From: Proteobacteria bacterium UBA6492
GTDB taxonomy: Bacteria; Pseudomonadota; Gammaproteobacteria; UBA6429; Thiohalophilaceae
DNA: 5,741 nt
NCBI GenBank assembly: GCA_002436485.1
Contig: DJMK01000202.1
Span: 1-5,741 of the forward strand
Reading direction: 5' to 3'
The translations under genes and the position numbers were made by a program. The notes beneath the pieces were generated by a model that worked only from the letters and a program-made list of their open reading frames with translations, ran no database searches and was not told the origin of the DNA. Shown in pieces: positions 1 through 4,681 of this stretch (within the stretch, counting starts at the first letter, position 1; the number at the start of each line of letters is the position of its first letter).

Positions 1-12
1 GATTTGCCATCG
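1..12. repeat. Left copy of 12-bp terminal overlap (circle junction)
   Basis: These 12 bases (GATTTGCCATCG) are identical to the last 12 bases of the window (5730-5741). Joining the ends on this overlap keeps the helicase reading frame open (codons D-L-P-S) and leads to a stop at 118-120, placed like other gene junctions of this operon. It is best read as sequence redundancy at the ends of a circular molecule, giving a true length of 5,729 bp. A tandem or concatemeric linear form would give the same signature. Confidence 0.85.
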
Positions 13-120
13 AAGATGCTCACAAATAGCGAAGATGCCCACCAAAACCAGGTGAGCACCTTGGGGAAATGTGAGCATCTTCGGGAAAATTGCAGGGATT
101 CGTGGGGTAATGAAGAATGA
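1..120 (+). CDS. repA: RepA-like helicase, C-terminal end (continues from 5741)
   Basis: This is the 3' end of the helicase gene that begins at 4671, read across the circle junction. Frame 1 is open from base 1 and ends at TGA 118-120. It adds about 35 residues after the 12-base overlap, for a total of about 392 aa. The tail is low-complexity and polar and contains the short elements KMLT, EDAH, VSTL and EHLR. Each of these is the translation of one copy of the 13-bp repeat array at 11-83, so this part of the protein may be shaped more by DNA-level constraint than by protein function. The stop overlaps the start of the next gene as ATGA (117-120), which implies translational coupling. Confidence 0.82.
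   Translation, partial: DLPSKMLTNSEDAHQNQVSTLGKCEHLRENCRDSWGNEE
11..83. repeat. Iteron-like array: four 13-bp repeats in a palindrome (candidate origin)
   Basis: The repeat unit is CGAAGATGCTCAC. Copy 1 (11-23, forward) is exact. Copy 2 (30-42, forward) has one mismatch. Copy 3 (52-64, reverse) has two mismatches. Copy 4 (71-83, reverse) is exact. Start-to-start spacings are 19, 22 and 19 bp, and the whole array is symmetric about base 47. Such an arrangement is typical of binding sites for a replication initiator or helicase loader, or of a DNA cruciform. It lies inside the last codons of the element's own helicase gene, comparable in principle to lambda, whose origin lies inside gene O. 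The role as origin is inference; the repeats themselves are plain in the sequence. An operator for the downstream genes or a packaging signal is also possible. Confidence 0.8.
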
Positions 121-782
121 CTGATAAAACGGGAAAAAAGACAAAGCCGGAAGCGGAGATATTCCCGCGAAAGGCCGTCCCTGTTTATGCTGGAAAAACC
201 GAAAAGGAAACCTGTCGCAATCATGCAAGGGTGATGACTTCCCCCGAGCTTGCAGCGCATAGGGTAATCCATGCAGCCGAGCGCAACTCCGGGCTGGGGG
301 AGCATATCGACGTTCCGACGATGTTGGCGACATTGCGAGATCAGGCCAAGGCAATTAAAGATGGAGACTTTAAACAGGCCGAGTCCATGTTGATGAGCCA
401 GGCAACGGCGCTACAAAGCCTTTTTGCCCGGCTTACGGAAAAAGCGATGGGTGCGGAATATATGTCAAACTTCGAGGGGTTCATGCGGATGGCGCTACGG
501 GCGCAATCGCAATGCCGGACTACACTGGAAACGCTGTCGGCGATAAAGAATCCGCCGATTGTTTACGCGAAACAAGCCAACATCGCACAAGGGCACCAGC
601 AAGTGAACAACGGAGCTATGGAGCCTTCGCGCGCGCGAGAAATCGAAAACGAGCAAATCCAACTATCAGGGGCAGACAATGAGCTATGTCAGAACACCGG
701 AACACCGGGAATTGCGAAGAAAGATGATACAGCGCTGGAAACCTTGGGAGAAATCCACAGGCCCAAAGTCAGAGGAAGGTAA
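117..782 (+). CDS. Conserved hypothetical protein of the helicase operon (221 aa)
   Basis: The function is not known to me. The start codon overlaps the repA stop (ATGA), and there is only a weak purine run (GAAGA) before it, so translation probably depends on coupling to repA. The N-terminal 35 residues are lysine-rich and probably disordered. Residues about 40-140 look helical and include the stretch TSPELAAHRVIHAAE (41-55) and a segment rich in Ala, Gln and Met. Residues 145-166 carry a distinctive conserved-looking block ending in QANIAQGHQQVNNG. There is no signal peptide and no membrane segment, so it is probably cytoplasmic. I have the impression that proteins with this QxNxxxGxQQVNNG block recur beside RepA-like genes in proteobacterial islands, but this is from memory. 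Residues 188-221 are encoded by DNA that also encodes the start of the next gene in another frame. A role in replication or in DNA handling during mobilisation is a guess from context only. Confidence 0.82.
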   Translation: MTDKTGKKTKPEAEIFPRKAVPVYAGKTEKETCRNHARVMTSPELAAHRVIHAAERNSGLGEHIDVPTMLATLRDQAKAIKDGDFKQAESMLMSQATALQSLFARLTEKAMGAEYMSNFEGFMRMALRAQSQCRTTLETLSAIKNPPIVYAKQANIAQGHQQVNNGAMEPSRAREIENEQIQLSGADNELCQNTGTPGIAKKDDTALETLGEIHRPKVRGR

Positions 783-888
783 GCAACGATCCGCAATGCG
801 AGGTTACAAGGGTGCGCAGCGGGAACAGTTGCGGGAACTTGCGCGGCTACTGAGGGAGCAAGACGATGCATTAAAGTGCATCGGGTAA
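679..888 (+). CDS. Small basic hypothetical protein with STGPKSEEGK motif (69 aa)
   Basis: The start has a good ribosome-binding site (AGGGG at 668-672, six bases before the ATG). The protein is short, strongly basic and soluble, and begins MSYVRTPEHRELRRKMI. It contains the element PWEKSTGPKSEEGKQRSA (about residues 22-39), which resembles the STGPxTxEGKxRSxxN motif seen at the N-terminus of many small phage- and island-encoded proteins of unknown function. The C-terminal third is a probable amphipathic helix rich in Arg, Glu and Leu. It overlaps the previous gene by 104 bp in a different frame. The motif, start signal and basic composition argue that it is real. Nucleic-acid binding is plausible from the charge but unproven. 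Confidence 0.72.
   Translation: MSYVRTPEHRELRRKMIQRWKPWEKSTGPKSEEGKQRSAMRGYKGAQREQLRELARLLREQDDALKCIG
864..883. promoter_or_regulatory. 7-bp inverted repeat ahead of the Rap1a-like gene
   Basis: CGATGCA (864-870) and TGCATCG (877-883) form a perfect stem with a 6-base loop at the 3' end of the 69-aa gene, about 40 bp before the next start at 926. There is no T-run after it, so it is not a convincing Rho-independent terminator. It could be an operator, an mRNA-processing or stability hairpin, or chance. Confidence 0.3.
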
Positions 889-925
889 AATGATCGTAAA
901 GTTATTAACTAAAGGGAGAGTGGCT

Positions 926-1312
926 ATGATTATTCGTGCTGTTGTTCTGGGGTTGGTTTTGATCGTACCGTCGGTTGGAAGCGCAGGATTCTACACCGGC
1001 AAAGATTTAATGCAGGTATGCGAACAACCTCCAAGCAACGTAAGCGCGTACAACCAATGTATCATGTACCTAGCAGGAATAGCAGACGCAAACGAGTCTC
1101 TTCTAATGCTAACATTGACCGAAGATAATCCTTTTTTAAAGGGATTAGTTGTAGGGCCATTCTGTGCACCAAATGGCATAGGATTAAAACAGTTGCGCCA
1201 AGTATTTCTTAACTACATGAATGCAGAACCGCAATTCTGGCACCTTAACGCGGGTGATCGAGCACTGGGAGTGTTCAGAAAAGCCTGGCCCTGCCCAGAA
1301 AAACCATCCTGA
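926..1312 (+). CDS. Rap1a/Tai-family immunity-like periplasmic protein (128 aa)
   Basis: A Sec signal peptide is clear: a basic start (MIIR), a hydrophobic core, and a VGSA-G cleavage site near residues 17-21. The mature part begins GFYTG and shows the pattern of the Rap1a/Tai immunity family: GKDLMQVC (25-32), a YLAGIADA helix (48-55), FCAP (79-82), a QLRQVFLNYM segment and the terminal KAWPCP (119-124). Four cysteines (32, 45, 80, 123) could form the two disulfides typical of this family. Known members block type VI secretion peptidoglycan amidases in the periplasm. No matching toxin gene is present here, so it is an orphan and probably cargo. The start at 926 is chosen over the ATG at 890 because GGAGAG (915-920) lies five bases upstream and because it gives a standard signal peptide. 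The longer form would add 12 residues. Family assignment is from motif recognition; the target is unknown. Confidence 0.78.
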   Translation: MIIRAVVLGLVLIVPSVGSAGFYTGKDLMQVCEQPPSNVSAYNQCIMYLAGIADANESLLMLTLTEDNPFLKGLVVGPFCAPNGIGLKQLRQVFLNYMNAEPQFWHLNAGDRALGVFRKAWPCPEKPS

Positions 1313-1487
1313 CCTTCGTTGGGGTCGCTCTCACCGAAGCTGGACAGTAGTTGTTTATAGCAAGCCTGATATGGGAGACAATAGGCGTTTACGTGCATTC
1401 GGCTCTAGATTTTTGCATGGGTATCCAAAGATAAAGCGGGTATATAAGCGGGTAACAAGCCCCATATCATATTATAAAAAATATATA

Positions 1488-1500
1488 TATCAAAAGGTTA
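1488..1500 (+). promoter_or_regulatory. IHF-consensus site within the putative attP
   Basis: The sequence TATCAAAAGGTTA matches the IHF consensus WATCAANNNNTTR at every defined position, and an AT-rich tract (1464-1487) lies immediately upstream, as in strong IHF sites. It sits between the left (1419-1456) and right (1564-1680) groups of GGGTA repeats. IHF bending between core and arm sites is standard for tyrosine-integrase attP regions, so the position supports the attP reading. Binding itself is inferred. Confidence 0.5.
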
Positions 1501-1627
1501 AGAGATTTATGCTGCTGATGATCGATAATCAACATCCAAATCCAACATAGTCCGATTAAGCCCGTTACCCTCACTGAAACATAGTAAAATAGCCATTTTA
1601 TCGACCATTACTAATCGGCATTGTCCG

Positions 1628-1656
1628 TTGCCATCCGAAGAAAATGCGGGTATCTT
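1628..1656 (+). promoter_or_regulatory. Possible sigma-70 promoter of int, overlapped by GGGTA sites
   Basis: TTGCCA (1628-1633, five of six to the -35 consensus) is followed after 17 bp by TATCTT (1651-1656, four of six to the -10 consensus). The predicted start would be about 20 bases before the int ATG at 1686. The -10 box overlaps the GGGTATC repeat at 1648-1654, which pairs with the inverted copy GATACCC at 1674-1680. If integrase binds these repeats it would repress its own promoter. Confidence 0.35.
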
Positions 1657-1685
1657 AGGGGGTATTAAATCCCGATACCCTCATT

Positions 1686-2966
1686 ATGCCACTGACTGAC
1701 GCTAAAATTCGTAACACCAAACCTGGTGAAAAGCCGATTAAGTTGACCGACGCTGCCGGGCTTTATATGGAAGTGCGGCCAACCGGTGCGAAGCTGTGGC
1801 GCTATCGCTACCGTATAGCGGGCAAGGAAAATGTCTTTGCTGCCGGTGAATATGCTCAAGCCCCGTCTGGCGAAACAGAAGATCAAGCCGATTTAAGGCG
1901 ACAGTCAGGCAAGCTAACTCTTGCCGAAGCTAAAAGGAAACGGCACGAATGGCGGGCACTGGTGAAGCAAGGCATTCATCCGGCGCACCATCGGAAAGCC
2001 GAACGGTTGGCAAACCATGCCAAGAATGCCAACACCTTTGAAGCTGTGGCGAGGGAGTGGATAGCCAAGAAAAAGCCGGGATGGACGGCTTATTACCTTC
2101 GCCAAGTTGAGCGATTCCTAGAGTCTGATGTTTTCCCTTACGTTGGCAATTTACCCATTCGAAACGTGACTGCCGCTCACCTGTTGGAAATCATGCGGCG
2201 GGTTGAAGGGCGCGGAGCCGAAACTATGGCCGTGCTGCTGCGGCAGTGGGCATCGGCGATCTTCCGTTATGCTGTGGCAACTTTGCGGGCGGACAGTGAC
2301 CCAGCGGCAGCTTTGAAGGGTGCTATTCACCGCCCCAAGGTGAAACATCACAAGCCGCTATCCCGCGACCAGATAGCTGACTTTGTGAAAGCACTTGAAA
2401 GCTATGGTGGGTATCGGACAACCGTTATTGCCCTGCGCCTGATGCTACTGACCTTTGTCCGTACCGTAGAACTACGGGCGGCACAATGGGAAGAGATTGA
2501 CCTTGAACGGGCGGAATGGCGTATCCCTGCCGAGAGGATGAAAAAGCGGGAACCTCACCTTGTCCCGTTGTCTCAGCAGGCTGTGGAACTGCTAGAGGAA
2601 CTACATACCTTCACCGGAGGGCGGGCCTTTCTCTTTCCGAACTACCGCAATCCAAAAACCTGCATGACACCAACTACGTTGAACCGGGCGCTCGAACGTA
2701 TGGGATTTAACGGCAAAGACAGTATCGGCTTTTCAGCGCATGGCTTCCGTGCGACAGCTTCTACCATCTTGAATGAAATGGGCTATCGGCCTGATGTGAT
2801 TGAGCGTCAGCTAGCCCATGCTGAGCGCAATAAGGTAAGGGCAAGTTATAACCAAGCCGAATACCTGGAAGAGCGGCGGGCCATGATGCAGCAATGGGCA
2901 GACCTGACGGACGAATTGGCGAAGGGCGATAGTAAGGTGAAGCCGATCAAGCGAGAGTTGGCATGA
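1686..2966 (+). CDS. int: P4-type tyrosine integrase (426 aa)
   Basis: This is a site-specific recombinase that would integrate and excise the element. The N-terminal Arm-DNA-binding (DUF4102-type) domain spans about residues 1-90 and begins with the family-typical MPLTDAKIRNTKPG. A core-binding SAM-like domain covers about 115-210 and the catalytic domain about 225-405. The catalytic set is complete: R259 (FVRTVELR), a Lys at 286/287 (RMKKREPH), H352 and R355 (AHGFR), H378 (LAHAER) and the nucleophile Y388 (RASYNQAEYL). The length is normal for the family, so the enzyme looks functional. The start is fixed by the conserved N-terminus, although no Shine-Dalgarno sequence precedes it; a GATACCC repeat ends five bases before the ATG. 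The stop overlaps the next gene as ATGA. Confidence 0.96.
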   Translation: MPLTDAKIRNTKPGEKPIKLTDAAGLYMEVRPTGAKLWRYRYRIAGKENVFAAGEYAQAPSGETEDQADLRRQSGKLTLAEAKRKRHEWRALVKQGIHPAHHRKAERLANHAKNANTFEAVAREWIAKKKPGWTAYYLRQVERFLESDVFPYVGNLPIRNVTAAHLLEIMRRVEGRGAETMAVLLRQWASAIFRYAVATLRADSDPAAALKGAIHRPKVKHHKPLSRDQIADFVKALESYGGYRTTVIALRLMLLTFVRTVELRAAQWEEIDLERAEWRIPAERMKKREPHLVPLSQQAVELLEELHTFTGGRAFLFPNYRNPKTCMTPTTLNRALERMGFNGKDSIGFSAHGFRATASTILNEMGYRPDVIERQLAHAERNKVRASYNQAEYLEERRAMMQQWADLTDELAKGDSKVKPIKRELA

Positions 2967-3694
2967 TCTACGAGGAATCAGAATTTGATACGATCCTGAA
3001 AAAAGTTGGGAAACCCTTGCCAGAAAACAAAAGCAGGTCCGACTTTGAAGAGCGGCTCAATGATTGTGCAATGTTCTTTCTTCAGAATTATGGAGCCGAG
3101 AAAGCTGATGCTCCCAGTGTCATTCGTGATCGGCTAAAAAAGATTGAAAACAAATCTAAGCAGTTAATTGATCTTACAAAAGGTTTAGAAAGTTCGAGTG
3201 CCGTAGTGAGGTTAAGACGACAGGCGGCAAAATATCAAAAAATTCGTGTTACCAGGAAATCACTAACACCAAGCGGTCAGCTTGAAGAGCAAATCATGCC
3301 AAGCGATTTCTCTAATGTTGATGAGATTATCAAGGGACTTAAGGATCTTGAGCTATATGCGAGGGTTGCAGCAGCAGATGAAAACAAAAAGGTGGGGCAG
3401 GGTAAAAAACGACATACAGGCAAAGTGGCACGGCAAACATTTGTAAATGATCTGGCTGGGCTTTGGTCAGATATGTTTGATGAACTTCCAGGGTCAAGTA
3501 TTAATCCACACACTGGCGAACCTGGTGGGCCATTTATTCGATTCATAATGGCTTGCTATGAGCTGTTACGCAATGAATGGCCAATGCTTCCTGAACTTGA
3601 TGAGAATGCAGCGCGTTATCATTCTCGGAAATCTGGTGAAGCGAAGCTAAAGCGGCTTGTGAAATCAGACATGGCAAAATCAGGTAAGAATTAA
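2963..3694 (+). CDS. Hypothetical protein coupled to integrase (243 aa)
   Basis: I do not recognise a named family. The ATG overlaps the int stop (ATGA), so it is very likely co-translated with integrase. The protein is soluble and rich in Lys and Glu, with no signal peptide or membrane segment. Residues about 25-100 look helical and partly coiled-coil. A basic linker (KKVGQGKKRHTGKVARQ, about 142-158) leads into the block TFVNDLAGLWSDMFDELPG (159-177), followed by GEPGGPFIRFIMACYELL (185-202). I have the impression that the order TG-x-FVxxLAxxW-x-PG-x-GPFxRFxxA recurs in uncharacterised proteobacterial prophage and island proteins. The C-terminus is lysine-rich, and its last codons form the left arm of a terminator. 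A role in integration, excision or superinfection exclusion would fit the position, but nothing in the sequence proves it. Confidence 0.85.
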   Translation: MIYEESEFDTILKKVGKPLPENKSRSDFEERLNDCAMFFLQNYGAEKADAPSVIRDRLKKIENKSKQLIDLTKGLESSSAVVRLRRQAAKYQKIRVTRKSLTPSGQLEEQIMPSDFSNVDEIIKGLKDLELYARVAAADENKKVGQGKKRHTGKVARQTFVNDLAGLWSDMFDELPGSSINPHTGEPGGPFIRFIMACYELLRNEWPMLPELDENAARYHSRKSGEAKLKRLVKSDMAKSGKN

Positions 3695-3714
3695 ATCTGA
3701 TTTTGCCATTTTTT
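3671..3714 (+). terminator. Strong Rho-independent terminator after the int operon
   Basis: A perfect 13-bp stem pairs ATGGCAAAATCAG (3671-3683) with CTGATTTTGCCAT (3697-3709), with a 13-base loop and a run of six T ending at 3714. The left arm encodes the last residues of the 243-aa protein, and the stop codon (3692-3694) lies in the loop. It separates the integration operon from the alpA-repA operon. Confidence 0.85.
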
Positions 3715-3732
3715 CTAAAAGAATCTTAAAGA

Positions 3733-3792
3733 CTAGATTATCTACCAGCGGCCAGCAATGGTCATTGTCAAACGTTTTTGGAGATAATCTAG
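3733..3792 (+). promoter_or_regulatory. 11-bp inverted repeat covering the alpA ribosome-binding site
   Basis: CTAGATTATCT (3733-3743) and AGATAATCTAG (3782-3792) are perfect reverse complements separated by 38 bp. The right arm overlaps the alpA Shine-Dalgarno sequence (GGAG, 3780-3783) and ends on the base before the ATG. In RNA, pairing would hide the start of alpA. In DNA, it would be a two-site operator suited to looping or autoregulation. A small CAATG-GT-CATTG hairpin (3756-3767) lies between the arms. No convincing sigma-70 promoter was found for this operon, though one is expected here. Confidence 0.6.
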
Positions 3793-4020
3793 ATGAATAT
3801 ATTACCCGAGACTGGCTTTCTTCGATTACCACAAATTATCGGTGATCCCAAAGCTGAACCACCACTACCCCCCATTATCCCAGTCAAGAAATCATGCTGG
3901 TGGGCTGGCGTAGCATCAGGCCGTTTTCCCAAACCTGTAAAACTTGGACCCCGCATTACAGCGTGGCGAGTTGAGGACATAAGAGAATGGCTTGCTAAGG
4001 CTGGAGGTGTAGAAAAATGA
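3793..4020 (+). CDS. alpA: AlpA-family transcriptional regulator (75 aa)
   Basis: This is a small MerR/Xis-like winged-helix DNA-binding protein of the phage AlpA family. Family hallmarks are the start GFLRLPQIIGD (8-18), the proline-rich insert typical of the island type (23-31), the recognition-helix region SCWWAGVASGRFPKP (34-48), KLGPRITAWRVEDI (50-63) and a short terminal helix. AlpA of cryptic prophage CP4-57 activates integrase expression and excision, and AlpA/Stl-type regulators switch satellites on. Here it is the first gene of the replication operon, so it may control both excision and replication. The start is preceded by GGAG nine bases upstream, within an inverted repeat that suggests autoregulation. 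The stop overlaps the next start as ATGA. Confidence 0.92.
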   Translation: MNILPETGFLRLPQIIGDPKAEPPLPPIIPVKKSCWWAGVASGRFPKPVKLGPRITAWRVEDIREWLAKAGGVEK

Positions 4021-4265
4021 CCAGAAAAAAATACCCCAGCGGCCAGGCTGGGGATATGGATACTGCAAATAATTGTAGCGAAAATAATACCACGACTTCT
4101 AATATCTACAACCTCACCGAGACTGCAATTTGCCCGTTGTGTCATGGTCATTTTATAAGGCGCATAAATGAGCGCTGGAAATGGCTTTGCCTTACTTGCT
4201 GGATATGGGATCAATTAGGCAAGCACATTGAAAAAGCTGCAAAACTGTTTCGAGGTGTGAAATGA
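4017..4265 (+). CDS. Small zinc-ribbon protein (82 aa)
   Basis: Two CxxC pairs, C39-C42 (CPLC) and C58-C61 (CLTC), separated by 15 residues with an aromatic RWKWLC step, indicate a zinc ribbon. The N-terminal 35 residues are polar and probably disordered, and the C-terminus is a short basic helix. GGAGG at 4003-4007, nine bases upstream, and the ATGA overlap with alpA support the start at 4017. It lies between alpA and the primase-like gene, and its stop overlaps the next start as ATGA. DNA or RNA binding or a helper role in replication is likely from context, but no specific function is known to me. Confidence 0.82.
   Translation: MTRKKYPSGQAGDMDTANNCSENNTTTSNIYNLTETAICPLCHGHFIRRINERWKWLCLTCWIWDQLGKHIEKAAKLFRGVK
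4034..4053 (+). repeat. GC-rich hairpin at the start of the zinc-ribbon gene
   Basis: CCCCAGC (4034-4040) and GCTGGGG (4047-4053) form a perfect 7-bp stem with a 6-base loop, 15 codons or fewer into the gene. The loop side includes CCAGCGGCCAG (4036-4046), an exact 11-bp repeat of 3745-3755 in the alpA leader. It could attenuate translation or mark a shared protein-binding site; no T-run follows. Confidence 0.4.
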
Positions 4266-4681
4266 GTACTCATGTCTTACTTGATCGCCTGGACGGTGTC
4301 CGTAGTCGCGGTCCAGGTTCATGGATGGCGAAGTGCCCAGCACATGACGACAGATCACCTAGCTTATCCATTCGTGAAACTTCGGACGGTGCAACACTTG
4401 TTTACTGTTTTGGTGGGTGTAGCCTGCATGAAGTGGTTGGTGCTGTTGGTCTACAGATAAAAGACCTATTCCCAGCTAATAATAACTATCACAGCAAATC
4501 AAAGCAGCCACAGATTAGCGCTAGGGATTTACTAATACTGATTACTTATCGGGTCACTTTGCTTTGGATTGCTGCGGAGGATTTGGCAGCGGGAAAGGTA
4601 TTATCAGAACGCGACCAGGCAACCATACGAAAGGAATATGCCGAGATCGGGCGTATGCTGGAGGTGGCCAATGGGTTTTGA
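4262..4681 (+). CDS. Primase-like zinc-binding protein, no TOPRIM domain (139 aa)
   Basis: The N-terminal half is a DnaG/CHC2-type zinc-binding domain: CPAH (C25, H28), the typical DDRSPSLSI (29-37), then VYCFGGC (C49, C53) and a HEVVGAVGL-x-KDLFP helix that ends this domain in primases. This domain recognises template DNA. The rest (about 80-139) is a helical region without the TOPRIM catalytic core, so the protein cannot make primers by itself by the known DnaG mechanism. It may recruit host DnaG or act with the adjacent helicase. The gene is intact: coupled ATGA start, normal stop, and an 11-bp overlap with repA, so the short form is not caused by a frameshift. Databases often label such proteins DNA primase. 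Confidence 0.85.
   Translation: MSTHVLLDRLDGVRSRGPGSWMAKCPAHDDRSPSLSIRETSDGATLVYCFGGCSLHEVVGAVGLQIKDLFPANNNYHSKSKQPQISARDLLILITYRVTLLWIAAEDLAAGKVLSERDQATIRKEYAEIGRMLEVANGF

Larger units (their letters stand above)
1313..1685. other. int-attP: Non-coding region: probable attP and int control region
   Basis: This 373-bp gap lies directly before the integrase gene, where attP is expected in P4-type elements. It holds seven copies of a GGGTA-type heptamer: forward at 1419-1425, 1438-1444, 1450-1456, 1648-1654 and 1660-1666, and reverse at 1564-1570 and 1674-1680. The two reverse copies lie in a longer direct repeat (1558-1573 and 1668-1683, 14 of 16 identical). Such sites flanking both sides of an AT-rich stretch resemble arm-type integrase sites. 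Also present are a perfect TAAAAT-AGCC-ATTTTA inverted repeat (1585-1600) and a 7-bp inverted repeat (1552-1558 and 1612-1618). No tRNA 3' end is recognisable, so the core crossover site is not identified. An open frame from 1221 to 1550 has no family resemblance and is not called. One GGGTATC also occurs inside int at 2409-2415, so the motif is not exclusive to this region. Confidence 0.6.

Noticed and set aside
11..83. Repeats as a CRISPR array
   Set aside because: The copies are 13 bp, in both orientations, with 6-9 bp gaps, and lie in a coding frame; there are no cas genes.
890..925. Upstream ATG at 890 as the start of the Rap1a-like gene
   Set aside because: It lacks a good Shine-Dalgarno sequence and would put an unusual basic extension before the signal peptide; the start at 926 has GGAGAG at ideal spacing.
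1314..1339. CTTCG...CGAAG inverted repeat after the Rap1a-like gene as a terminator
   Set aside because: It has only five paired bases, a long loop and no T-run.
1221..1550. A 109-codon + strand open frame overlapping the Rap1a-like gene
   Set aside because: It has no clear start signal and no recognisable motif, and its second half covers the repeat-rich putative attP region.
1313..1685. tRNA or tmRNA gene fragment as attP core
   Set aside because: No T-loop-like GTTCRANNC with a matching stem or CCA end could be found on either strand.
3737..3771. Minus-strand promoter with TTGACA and GATAAT in the alpA leader
   Set aside because: The boxes are good but the spacer is 23 bp, too long even for MerR-type promoters, and it would fire into the end of the int operon.
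3789..4214. A 141-codon minus-strand open frame opposite alpA and the zinc-ribbon gene
   Set aside because: The + strand genes have clear family motifs and coupled starts; the antisense frame has none.
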